18,162 nt of DNA from Jimgerdemannia flammicorona (lineage: Eukaryota > Mucoromycota > Endogonomycetes > Endogonales > Endogonaceae): the NCBI GenBank assembly GCA_003990745.1, contig RBNI01002553.1:1-18162 (forward strand), in the 5' to 3' direction. Positions 1-8,682 of the stretch are shown in pieces; position 1 is the first letter of the stretch, and every line of letters begins with the position of its first letter. Under the pieces are notes generated by a model. It searched no databases and had not been told where the DNA came from. It was given only the letters and a program-made list of their open reading frames with translations. The position numbers and the translations under genes are program-made.

Positions 1-46
1 TGCCTCCCTGGCCGCCACGCTCACCAGAATGCTCGTTGCTTGCCAT
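1..46 (-). CDS. 5' end of an unidentified leftward reading frame
   Basis: The complement of 44-46 is an ATG, and the frame then stays open to the window edge, giving 15 residues beginning MASNEHSGERGGQGG, hydrophilic and glycine-rich. The piece is far too short to assign. A host gene or the gag start of an unmutated retroelement are both possible. What supports it is context: positions 1-134 hold about eight CpG dinucleotides, whereas the following several kilobases hold almost none, so this stretch has escaped the mutation that ruined its neighbours. About 90 bases of the same composition lie between the ATG and the Copia relic, enough for a short leader but not for a full LTR. Confidence is low because only the start is visible. 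Confidence 0.3.
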   Translation of the reverse strand, partial: MASNEHSGERGGQGG

Positions 47-146
47 GTTGATAGTCGCTTTTCACCAGAAACCTCGTAGAAAGTGTTGTCCAAATCTTGT
101 GTCACCTGAATGTTACCGGTGAAAGGTCGCGGAGATATCAATTATA

Positions 147-1067
147 TATAATAGGAATATATGTATCATACATCTCTTATAAGAAACTTATACCAAAGCC
201 ATCCTCAAATACTTCAATATGAGTAAATTTAAGCTCATTGGTACACTGATGAAGACTTCCATAAAGTTAAGAAAGCCTATTACTATATCTAAAATAAATA
301 ACACTATACTTGAACTTACCAATAATATTTCCTATTAGCAAGCAGTTGGCTCTCTCATGTATCTCATACTAGAAACAAGACCTGACATATTATCCACTAT
401 GAATAAGATGACACAGTATTTCTCTTGCCATGATAATTTACATTGGAGTACTATTAAGAGTATTTTCTGATACTTAAAGGGATCAGCATACTCTATACTC
501 ACATTAGATAACAGTGATATTAGATTAAGTGGGACAATGATAAGAGCAATGACAAGAGCAATGACATCTAACTATCTAGTGCATGTGATACTGATTGGGC
601 TGGAGACTTAGATAATTACTAGTCTATGACTGGATACCTCTTCCACATTGGAAAAAAATGACAAAGAGTCTGTCATCTTATGGTAAAAGCATAAACAATC
701 CTCCATTGCAACCTCATCCACACAAGTCAAATATCAGATATTATTATTGGTAATAAAGAAAGCTATTTGACTTTACAAACTATTAAAGGAGCTCAGCTTT
801 ACTCAGGGAAACTCTATGCTGATCAGGCAAAACAACCAATCTACAATAGTACTTGCTAAGAATCTAATACATCACAGCAGAATGAAGCATATTGATATAC
901 AGCATTATTTTGTATAGAAATATATAGAAAATAGTACTATATACTTGGAATACATCTTCACAGATTATATGATTACCAATTTAATTACAAAAGCCCTTCC
1001 AAAGCCAAAGTTTGAATAATTTGTTAAAGAAATGAGTCTTATGAGCTATATACTAGCATTTGGTTGA
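147..1067 (+). pseudogene. Ty1/Copia pol remnant: end of RT plus RNase H
   Basis: This is the C-terminal third of a Copia-type polyprotein, which would have supplied reverse transcriptase and RNase H. Visible blocks in order: ETYTKAILKYFNM (about 180-215), the RT-end signature QAVGSLMYL followed by TRPDI (about 339-385), HW and YLKGS (about 440-485), the RNase H acidic block DTDWAGDLDN (about 587-616) followed by MTGYLF, then NQSTIVLAKN, MKHIDIQH and LITKALPKPKFE near the C-terminus. The natural stop is TGA 1065-1067. Stops replace conserved Arg or Gln codons, for example TAG at 336-338 before QAVGS and TGA just before YLKGS. At least two frameshifts lie between about 525 and 834. The RT catalytic core, integrase and gag are missing. 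The left end stops abruptly where the CpG-bearing segment begins. Confidence 0.85.
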
Positions 1068-1372
1068 TCATGGAATATTTTTCAGACTGTTAAAAGCCTT
1101 GTGCACTATATATATATTGGTTATATCCCTCATCTATGAGAGGATTACATATATTATATTCTTTACCTATGGGTGGATAATTTTGGATATATTTCAGAAT
1201 ACTTTTTGACCTGTGAAAATTTCTTAATTATAGGATTTTATATAGTAAATTGGGATATATAGTTCTAGTTTTGTATGTATTATATATTACTTTTATTCTA
1301 GTTTGTATTCTTTTTTTTGGGGGGGTATATATTGTATTCTTTTTTTTAGATACATATCTCATTAAGTGGGAG
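1068..1372 (+). other. Non-coding 3' tract of the Copia relic
   Basis: AT-rich, no reading frame. It links the Copia pol stop to the candidate 3' LTR. It contains a T8 run directly followed by G7 (1311-1325), and the string TTGTATTCTTTTTTT occurs twice (from about 1303 and from about 1332). A purine-rich stretch, AAGTGGGAG (about 1364-1372), sits immediately before the candidate LTR, where the plus-strand primer (polypurine tract) of an LTR element is expected. Confidence 0.45.
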
Positions 1373-1581
1373 TATTGGGATAGTAACTCAATATATTATA
1401 TATAATTATGCCATTTCATCAGATTTATATTATTTAACAGTAAAGTATGAAATATATAACCTATACAACTTTAATAAAATGCTCTTCTTTACAAAAGTAA
1501 TCTGTATATAAGAGAGTTAGTACTCTCTAATTCAATCTTCTTTTCTTATTTATAGTTGAGAATTCAGTAGCTATTCTAACT
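1373..1581 (+). repeat. Candidate degraded 3' LTR of the Copia relic
   Basis: The stretch starts TATTGGGATAG directly after the purine-rich tract and ends CTATTCTAAC plus one base. The two ends are imperfect inverted repeats of each other, as expected for LTR termini, and they become a close match to TG...CA ends if a few C-to-T or G-to-A changes are undone. A TATA-like TATATAAG is at 1505-1512, suitable for the internal LTR promoter. The length of about 209 bp is short but within the Copia range. There is no second copy in the window, so the borders are inferred from termini and position only. Confidence 0.4.
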
Positions 1582-1829
1582 TAAAGTATTCTTGAAACTC
1601 AGTCTAATTCTGATAGACCTTGAAGTGTGAGATTTATAACAAGTGTATCTGTATGATATTTTGAATACTGTTAAAGGATTTCTTCATTATTGGTGGCTTG
1701 GCAGTATACAATTGTCTTTCTATGACTTATTATATAGCACTAGTGATCTTGAGAGCTGTAGCAGTACTTTATTAATTAGTCATAATACTTCTTAAGTTAG
1801 TTACTCTAAATAGTAGTAGAGATGATTAT
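1582..1829. other. AT-rich non-coding stretch between Copia and Gypsy relics
   Basis: No reading frame or motif is recognised on either strand. It lies just past the C-terminal end of the leftward integrase relic, so it is probably the 3' untranslated end of that Gypsy element, cut off by the Copia insertion. No copy of the element's other LTR is recognisable here. Confidence 0.35.
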
Positions 1830-2740
1830 GTCTGAAAGTTTCTATAGCCAAAAAGTGGTCTCTTTTATATCTTATATAAGATAAGATTCTTTCAACTTAG
1901 GTTTCAGTTTTTGTAACCATGAAGCTTCTACTATATTCTAATATAATAGGACTTTGTCTCCTATTTTGATAATCTCTAAAAACTTATGAATCTTCTCTAT
2001 ATTATTCTATTACAAAGTCTACACCTTGGTTATATAATCCTTGGCCTTCTTTTTTATTTAATATAGGCTTTATATCTTTATATCTATATACTTCTATACA
2101 GTATCTCTATTAGATAATAGAGCTTCTTGAGAACTTTCTTCTCTAAATAGTATTAATCAAGGAGTAAAATAGATACTTTATAATCAGATATCTTAGAGAG
2201 TAGGTAATACTATTGGCAGATAGTGATCTTATTTTTATAGTTATTACAGATCTTGATAATAATGTTCTTGAGGATCTTGTTGATTCTTTCTGCTTATCCA
2301 TTTCTCTGAAAGTAATAGACTGTAGTCTAAATATGCTAAATTTATACTTTTTGTACAAAATCTCAAAGAACTGATTCATGAAGTATGTTTCTCTGTCTGT
2401 TATTACTTGTACTGAAGTCTTGAATCAGCAGATAATTTCTTTGCAGACAAAATCAGTAATTGACTGTATATTGGCTTTCTTAGAGATTCTGCCTCTATTT
2501 ATTTCATAAAAGTTCTATAATGATAATAATATATTAATTATTAGTCAATGTCATAGATAAGAGACTAATTATATCTATTATAATATATATAAAGAGTATT
2601 GATTCTATATGTACTAATCTCAGAATCTAATTTTATTGGTCTTGTTTCTGTTTCTGATATTTATCACAGATCTTGACAAATAGTCTAATATCTTCCTCTA
2701 TTCCTAGCTACCTATTGTTCCTCTTGCTTTATTATATATA
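1830..2740 (-). pseudogene. Ty3/Gypsy integrase remnant (leftward)
   Basis: On the complement, in order from high to low coordinate, I read: the second half of the zinc-binding domain (VKICDKYQKQKQDQ, where the final Cys of a CDxC motif is now Tyr); the start of the core (MTLTNN then YIIIII); the second-Asp block (VITDRETYFMNQFFEILY, about 2340-2400); the catalytic-Glu block (VYYFQRNG, a stop, then AERINKILKN, about 2260-2330); and a C-terminal block, IGDKVLL followed by SWLQKLKPKLKESY (about 1890-1960). This is the usual Gypsy integrase order: HHCC, DDE core, GPY/F-like tail. The protein would insert element cDNA into chromosomal DNA. Frame changes occur near 2330 and near 2490, and many codons are TAA, TAG or TGA. 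The family is clear. Exact limits are approximate. Confidence 0.8.
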
Positions 2741-2879
2741 TTTGTTCCTTTAAGATAGCTGAGTTTATATACTAATTTCATTACTTGTTCCTTCTTATAT
2801 TTGGATATACATAACTAGTAGCTTTTCTTTCTTTAATATTTCTTTGTTGGTTTTAAATTATTTCTATATTCTATTAATA

Positions 2880-3400
2880 ATTATTTATATCTATTCTTCT
2901 AGATATTGGGGCACCTTTTGCTGTCTCGGATTAGTGATGTTTCTATAGTAGAGGGTATTCTAAGGATGGTATTGGAGATCTTGGGCAAGGTGGAATAGGT
3001 CTGAGTATTCTTAAAGGTACTACTCTCTGGTCTTTTTGTTCTGTGACAGCTGATGATAGAGATTCAATGAGCAAAATTGATAAATCTCCTGCAGGAAGTC
3101 AGGCTTGTGCAATGAGATCTTCTAGTTCTTGAGCAATTTAGTTAAAGTTAGTAGTAGGGCTATCTGTGTAATCTGATTGATCTGGTAGAAAGTCTGTTGG
3201 TACTGGCTGTAGATTCTGTACTATACTGGCTTCTTGTTGAGATCCTTTTGATGCTGGGTAGTTGGTAAGTCTTGAAGTAATTACTTCTCTTTCTGTTTAA
3301 ATACTGGTGATAACTGGTTCTTCTATAGTGACAGAGATTGGTGTTGTATCAAATATATCCAGTTTGACTATAAGTTCTTATAAGCTGAAAAGTCATGTCA
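2880..3400 (-). pseudogene. Gag-like N-terminal remnant of the leftward Gypsy relic
   Basis: On the complement, a frame downstream of the primer-binding-like site reads in part TTPISVTIEEPVITS, then AQELEDLIAQA and SLSSAVTEQKDQRVVPL, interrupted by TAA and TGA at positions that look like former Gln or Arg/Trp codons. It is hydrophilic and has no conserved catalytic motif. The assignment to gag rests on position (first coding material after the candidate LTR and primer site, same strand as the integrase) and composition. No zinc knuckle is visible. The sequence passes into the integrase zinc domain within a few hundred bases, so protease, RT and RNase H (normally over 2 kb) are absent, pointing to an internal deletion. 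Confidence 0.4.
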
Positions 3401-3428
3401 ATTTTTAGTGTAAATTTCAAAAATATTT

Positions 3429-3443
3429 CCAGTTGAGCCCCCA
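3429..3443 (-). other. Candidate primer-binding site of the leftward Gypsy relic
   Basis: The complement reads TGGGGGCTCAACTGG, preceded by ATTACATT. An LTR ending in TTACA followed by two bases and then a TGG-starting tRNA-complementary site is the normal arrangement, and TGGGGGCTC is the core of the tRNA-Pro-type primer site known in other retroelements. Beyond that core the match weakens, in ways partly explained by C-to-T change. A second copy of TGGGGGCTCAA lies 72 bp upstream (complement of 3501-3515). It lacks the CA-ended LTR border, so I prefer this one. Confidence 0.4.
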
Positions 3444-3779
3444 AATGTAATGTATCTGGCTCAATAGAGGTAAATTATAAGATTGGAAGTTGATGTGGTT
3501 TGGCTTGAGCCCCCAGTTACTTTGTCAAAAAGTAACAAAATATTCTAAGATTCCTTGTTAGTATTTAGTAGTATAATAGTCAAAGCTAGATATCTATAAG
3601 TAATTCTAGTGATTTCCTTATTGGGATAGTTCTTGAGTATAGCAGAAATTTTATATGATAGTTATTTCTTATATAGGTAATTTCTGCATAATGATCTCAA
3701 GTAGATTCCTTCTTGGGTAGCAGATAATTTCTATATAGCATAACAATCTCCAAAAGTATGTGATTTCTGACAGAATAAT

Positions 3780-3990
3780 CTTGACAAATTTTATAGATTC
3801 CTTAATAAGCAGATTTTTGAATAACTTGAATAACTTAGGTGATATAGATTCTCCTAAATCAGCAAATTTCAGAAAAATAACTTGGATGATATAAATAACT
3901 CAGATAATATGGATTTTTTCTAAATTAGCAGGTTTTTAGAAATAGTAGATAACTTGATAACTTGGATAGCTCAGATAGCAGATTTTTAGT
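3780..3990. repeat. Imperfect AT-rich internal repeats
   Basis: The motifs ATAACTTGGAT, AACTCAGATA and GATTTTT recur with variations (around 3810, 3880, 3950). They look like diverged short tandem duplications inside the candidate LTR. No coding content. Confidence 0.4.
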
Positions 3991-4154
3991 AAGTTATATC
4001 AAAGACTGGCTTAAATTGAAATATAGACAGACTTTCTGAGAATGAATGTAAGTTCTTCTCTTAATAAAGTTATATTAAAGACTGGCTTTATTTGCATAGA
4101 GTTACATTAGATAGACTGGCTCTACTGCAAAGTTACATCAGAAGACTAGCTTTG
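3991..4154. repeat. Four imperfect copies of a ~24-bp motif
   Basis: A motif close to AAGTTAYATYARAGACTGGC followed by TTTA occurs at about 3991-4013, 4067-4090, 4099-4124 and 4130-4154, with irregular spacing. The copies are in the same orientation and differ mainly by transitions. They lie inside the candidate LTR, where such arrays are common in promoter or 5'-leader regions. Confidence 0.6.
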
Positions 4155-4183
4155 TAGTAAGATATTGAGCTCTTCTGAGAATA

Positions 4184-4196
4184 GCAGATTCTTCTC
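4184..4196. repeat. LINE target-site duplication, 3' copy
   Basis: GCAGATTCTTCTC occurs here, directly before the T10 run, and again at 6086-6098, directly beyond the point where LINE homology ends. A 13-bp perfect match at both borders, with poly(A) at one, is the classical mark of target-primed reverse transcription. Confidence 0.88.
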
Positions 4197-6085
4197 TTTT
4201 TTTTTTATAGTCACTTAGACTTTACCATTTATTACCAGTCTATTGATATAAGTACAGTATCTCCTTCTACTACCTAATCTCCATAGAGGAACCCCCCTCC
4301 ATACTCTCATACTTGAAAACCACCTTATCACCCACTACTCCAATTCTCCCCCCACTCTGCTCACAGATTTTCTCTACCAAACAATATTACCAACTACTCT
4401 GCAGACCTCAATCTAGCCACCAGTCAGTCAAAATAACCTCCATCAACTCTTCCCATCTCAACAGCTATATCCCCAAGCCCAACTGCTTTCCTTTCTCAAA
4501 AACAAACAACCAATGTCCCACCAGCTCTATCTATATAGCCAGTATCCAACTAACAGTAAGTCACTCTTTTCCAACCCCCCCCAACTAACCTATTTCTCAA
4601 ATTCTCCTACTGACCCCTCTCACCATTCCTTCTACATACAATACTCAATCAATTCCCAACTGCTAGCCAAAAGTCACTAAGCACCTCGTACTCTCTTAGC
4701 CAATATTCTAGTATCTACACAAATCCCCCTTCCTGTCTGACATTGTAGCACTCCTCACAGTCAAAGCTACCCCCCTCTACAAGGTGGTCTAAGCAAAAGT
4801 TGAGCATGACATTCCTCCGCAGTATACACCACCAGACTACCCAGTACTTTGGCAGTAGCTACCACCTTATCTCAGTACTCTACTAGGCCCAGACTCCATT
4901 TTAGTCCCACTCCTCTCTGATATCTGCCAACTGCCATCTACTAGGCCACAAATCCTATTCTAACTCCCACTGACATTTGACCCCATCACCAATATCAAAA
5001 TCAATTAGAGAGATATCCCCCAATAATACTCAGTCCTATCTCCACATTGCTGGGCCCCAAGACATCTCTCTTTCAACTCCCCTCTAGTGAATTTCAATAC
5101 AGTATACACTATCTACTATTCTCCACCAGAAGCCCTTATACTGCATATACCCCATGTTCTGAAACCCCACTAAGGACTGTAGATCCCCTATAGAGCCTCT
5201 CAGTGAGGACCTCATCTCTCAGACTTTCTTCAATAGAGAAACCCAGCTACCACTCCTCAGCTCTACAGCTCTCTTCAGTCACCATACTCTCAGGCAGTGC
5301 AATCTCTTTGGAAAGTCAACCAGTCCAAGACCTCCTCCAGCCACTAGCAAATATAAGATTTTCCAGCTAATCTGACTCCTTCTCCTGGTCCAAATCTACC
5401 CCTTGGCCAGTTTCAATAATCTCTTTACCACCCAGGCTGGGAAGTTCAGATAGTAAGCCAAATACCACAACTTTGGTAGTCAGTAGATATTTAAAATCGA
5501 AACATACCCTACTAGTGACAGATGGTGGCCTTCCCAACTCTACAGGATCTCTCCCCAAATTACAACCTACTGCTTCTACCAAGGTCTCAGTAAGACTGAC
5601 CCATACACTAAAAGGTAGATGCCCAGATATTGTACCATCTCTCCAGTAGAGACAATTGTTCCAATAATATCCCACACTATTATTTTACACTTGTGCCAAT
5701 TGAGTTTAGCCCCAGGATACATCTCATACCTCTCTCCTTTCTCCTTAAGTGCCTTGACATCTATAATAAATCTCAGGCCAACTATCATATCATCTGCAAA
5801 GGCTCCAACTTTCCACTCAATCTCAAATACTGAGAGCCCTACTATCTTCTACCAAATCCTATCCAACAAGGGCTCTAAGAAAAGAGTATACAGAATGGAG
5901 AATAGTGGGTCCCCCTGGGGAACACCTCTACTCAGAGGGAATACCATCCCTTGATACCAATTGCACATGAGTGCAGCTCTACTCTCTTTCAGTAGACTGA
6001 CTATTGCTACTCAGAACTACTGGGAAATATAAATCCAATCCAATATCTTCACCAATCAGACCTGCCCAATATGGTAATATGTATG
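4197..6085 (-). mobile_element. 5'-truncated LINE (non-LTR retrotransposon) insertion
   Basis: A leftward LINE copy of 1889 bp. Its 3' end is marked by T10 on the plus strand (4197-4206), which is a poly(A) tail on the complement. Its 5' end stops inside the reverse-transcriptase domain at 6085. Both borders carry the same 13-bp target-site duplication (4184-4196 and 6086-6098). The plus strand of the element is C-rich and G-poor, in sharp contrast to the AT-rich host sequence, which helps define the borders. Loss of the 5' part (ORF1, endonuclease, first RT motifs) is the usual result of incomplete reverse transcription, so the copy was dead on arrival and then decayed further by nonsense changes. 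Confidence 0.9.
4300..6085 (-). pseudogene. LINE reverse transcriptase and C-terminal region
   Basis: On the complement a single frame can be followed from 6085 to about 4300. It shows RGVPQGDP (complement of 5906-5929), LFLEPLLDRI, then AFADDMIVGL with the catalytic Asp pair (FADD, complement of 5789-5800), YEMYPGAKLNWHK, QYLGIYL, and further on the post-RT block GGGLGLVDFPKRL (around 5300-5338). These are non-LTR RT motifs 4 to 7 plus the conserved thumb-side GGLGL, as in Tad/I-group fungal LINEs. A CEECYNV stretch near 4740 may be a remnant of the C-terminal zinc finger. RT motifs before RGVPQGD are mostly missing through truncation. Stops interrupt the frame at several expected Gln and Trp codons, for instance TAG after DRIW. 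The codon register is the same at FADD and at GGLGL, so I see no frameshift between them. Confidence 0.88.
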
Positions 6086-6098
6086 GCAGATTCTTCTC
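6086..6098. repeat. LINE target-site duplication, 5' copy
   Basis: Perfect copy of the 13-bp GCAGATTCTTCTC at 4184-4196. It marks the 5' border of the truncated LINE. Composition returns to AT-rich host sequence from here. Confidence 0.88.
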
Positions 6099-6180
6099 AA
6101 ATGGTGGCAAAGTTCTTTACTCAACTTGATGGATTTCTCAGATTCTTCAGGCTTATCTGGCAAGTGAATAAAATGTAACA

Positions 6181-7097
6181 GACTTTTCTTTATATCAAAA
6201 AGTAGACTAGAGTAGAAAGTAAGCTCACTATCTCCTAGTAGTGGCTTTAAAGTTCCTCTTGAAGTGTGGTAGGCAGACTTGTCTTTTGCTTTTGAACTTT
6301 TCAGACTAAGGTTTATTCACTCTTATCTCTGGGGTATTTTATATAGTTATAGTTGCTATCTAGTTGCTATGTGGTTAATTATAGATGATTATCTATAGTA
6401 AGTGTTTCTAAAAGTTATAGTGTTTCTGGATAGTACAGTGTTCCTAGACTGGTATAGTGTACTGGACCAGTATAGTATACTGGTTCATAATAGGTAAACA
6501 TACTGTTTCTAGTATCTCTGGCTAATTATACAAATTGGTACAGTAAAGCAGTCTTGGTTGTCTAGTATACTAGATATATGTAGTATGTGGCTAATTTATA
6601 ATTTCAGCAGTATAATTTTACTACTCATTACAATACATAATAAATAAAATAATATATCAAATATCTAAAGATTAGACTATAGTATATAGACTATATTAAA
6701 GTATTACTTAATTTATATTACTTAATAATAAATCTTAGATATATATAGTAGTTTATATATAAAAATAAACTATAATTTACATTTTGTCTTACTGTCTAAT
6801 ATAACTTTGTAACTTGTATTTTGATTGAACAATATTCAGATAAAATAAAAGTCATATATCTGATTTAATATATACATTAGTTAACCAAAAACCTATATAT
6901 ATTAATTAGCTAATATATATATATATATAGTAATAAATATGAAATAAATTAGTTAAGTTTAGTATAGAAAATTATATGTACTTTATATACATATTCTTCT
7001 GAGTTCTTAATAATAATTAGAGTTATGAATGTAGTTCAAACTTTGGCAAAGTGGCCAAAGCCATGGATAAACCACTATTATACAATCTTTCAGATCT
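6181..7097. other. AT-rich non-coding spacer
   Basis: No supported gene on either strand. It contains a tandem pair of 18-mers (6448-6465 and 6466-6483, about 15 of 18 identical, built on TATAGTRTACTGG) and low-complexity TA-rich sequence from about 6640 to 6990. On the complement, a TATATAAAATACCCC box (6331-6346) is followed by GAATAAAC (about 6311-6319), possibly a relic of a leftward LTR promoter and polyadenylation signal. Confidence 0.5.
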
Positions 7098-7259
7098 TTT
7101 ATGTAATCTTAGCTTAGTGTCAGTTTCCTACCATGCCATTTCTTATGCAATCTTAGCTTAGTCTCAGTTTCTGTTACACTACTTCTTATGCAATATTAGC
7201 TTAGTCTCAGTTTCTGTTACACTACTTCTTATGCAATATTAGCCTAGTCTCAGTTCCCC
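7098..7259. repeat. 43-bp minisatellite, ~3.75 copies
   Basis: The unit starts CTTATGCAATMTTAGCTTAG and continues TCTCAGTTTCTGTTACACTACTT. Copies: 7098-7141 (diverged, one base longer), 7142-7184, 7185-7227 (nearly identical to the previous one), 7228-7259 (partial). The copies abut with no spacers. The array lies about 165 bp upstream of the tyrosine-recombinase element's first ATG, so it may be part of that element's terminal or leader region. Confidence 0.85.
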
Positions 7260-7423
7260 AGAAAGATGCCAGTAGTAAATAGCTTAGCAATGTTTTAGTA
7301 TGTATTATATGTAATATCTCTCTTAGTGACCAAGTACACATCATATCTTAACAATCAAGTGTATAGACTACACCTATATACTTAGTTAGTTCCTGCAATC
7401 AGTTTATACAAAAAGCCAAAAAA

Positions 7424-8682
7424 CCATGCCACCAATTTGTATCCAGTCCTAGGGTCCTCTCTCACTAGTATCAGCTCAACTCATATAGGATCCCCCACAA
7501 GCTCATGCCCTGATTTCTAATTTATCAGATCTATGTACTCTATGTAAGAAACACTTAGTCACTCTATGTCATAATTATGACTTACTAGTCAATGGTCAAA
7601 AAGCAATATTGATAGCATGTCTGGATATATATTGTCCTAACCCTGACCTAGAACCTCTATGGTCACCAGAGCAAACCAAAGATATCCTTATCAAATATTT
7701 ACTACCTGCTCTTCTGGCATGGCTCCTGAGATAATCAGTACTGGGCTCAGCTATGGCACCAGCTCTCCGGCCTTTCCCATATATCTACTGCAAATAGTAT
7801 CCCTACCAGTTATGGCTCTCCCATCAGTTACAGCCCCCCTTATGCTGCCACTCACTCCAATAAGACCCCTGGTCAATGGTGAGTTAATGCTCTCCTTCAT
7901 TTTCAATATTATGTTAAGATGGGATTGAGTCCCCCCTGACCTGTTAGCTTCACTAGAGGCAGAAGAATATCAAATCCTAGCCAAATAGACAGAAAATGCC
8001 CTTACATTATGCATGAGCTATAAGAAATCAAATATATACCCACCAGACCATGACTTGACCTATCTCTTTGACTTGAAGCCATTTTCAATATTTGAGATAT
8101 ACTTCTCTCTCTGGGCATAACTCAGTCTACTGTCTATATAGTACATATATCCCAACTACTAGCCCATACCATCTTAATTGTCAAGACTGTCAATGATTGA
8201 TATGATTGGGTGGTACTCCAACACTTTGATAGACAAGTTCACATGCTGAAAGCTTCATTTCCAGAGCTAGATATTGGCAATCTGGAGGCAGTTCACCATA
8301 TATTTAAAATGATCATTGGTCAACTGGTGATCACTCTTACTATTTATAGCCACTGGATGACCCTTCCTTACCAGTGTCACAGCTAATGGGAGGTTCATCA
8401 ATAGCCTCAAGCAGTATAAAGACAGACCCTACCTGCAACATACCATGCTTTCAATGTGGGGTGTGGGGACATGGTGTCAGCTCCTGCATCCAAACCCCAC
8501 TCCAATGGCCCATATTTGCCCAGAAGTCAGATAACCCATTATATCCTGATGGTGCTGCCAGCTTGGTCTGCTGGAATTTTAATGGCCCTGGCTACCCCCA
8601 CTTTAACTGTGGTCAAGTTCATGTCTGTCTCTTCTGCTATAGACTCTATACAGCCTTGACATATATTGCTCACTATAGCTAA
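7424..8682 (+). pseudogene. Gag-like ORF of the tyrosine-recombinase element
   Basis: From ATG 7424 a frame with stops reads DLCTLCKKHL, YDLLVNGQKAILIACLDI and PDLEPLWSPEQTKDILIKY. Coding resemblance then moves to other frames (around 7659-7928 and 8374-8682), so a few frameshifts are present. The C-terminal part has two zinc-binding motifs: C-x2-C-x4-H-x4-C at 8446-8487 (CFQCGVWGHGVSSC), and a second cluster at 8569-8637 starting CWNFNGPGYPHFNC and ending HVCLFC. A C-rich motif with HVC-x2-C close to the gag C-terminus is typical of DIRS-order gag proteins in fungi, where it is thought to bind the element RNA. The 3' end overlaps the start of the RT frame by a few bases. Confidence 0.6.

Larger units (their letters stand above)
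3446..6180 (-). repeat. Candidate 5' LTR of the leftward Gypsy relic, split by a LINE
   Basis: Read on the complement, the segment would start TGTTACA (complement of 6174-6180) and end CATTACA next to the primer-binding-like site. Removing the LINE and one copy of its target duplication leaves about 830 bp. Complement-strand features inside fit an LTR: AATAAA within the repeat array near 4090 and TATATAA-like boxes around 3670. No second copy exists in the window, so the left border in particular is uncertain. A further complement-strand TATA box near 6331-6346 could mean that the true LTR starts further out. Confidence 0.33.

Noticed and set aside
4313..5954. Rightward open frames across the LINE (for example 4313-4588 and 5619-5954).
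   Set aside because: They are antisense shadows of the leftward LINE frame, whose complement carries RGVPQGDP, FADD and GGLGL in one register. The C-rich plus strand gives low-complexity products.
6640..6990. TA-rich stretch as a centromeric or replication-origin sequence.
   Set aside because: Only low complexity is seen, with no repeat organisation or known consensus to support a function.
7098..7259. Regular repeats as a CRISPR array.
   Set aside because: The units abut without spacers, and the context is eukaryotic retroelements.
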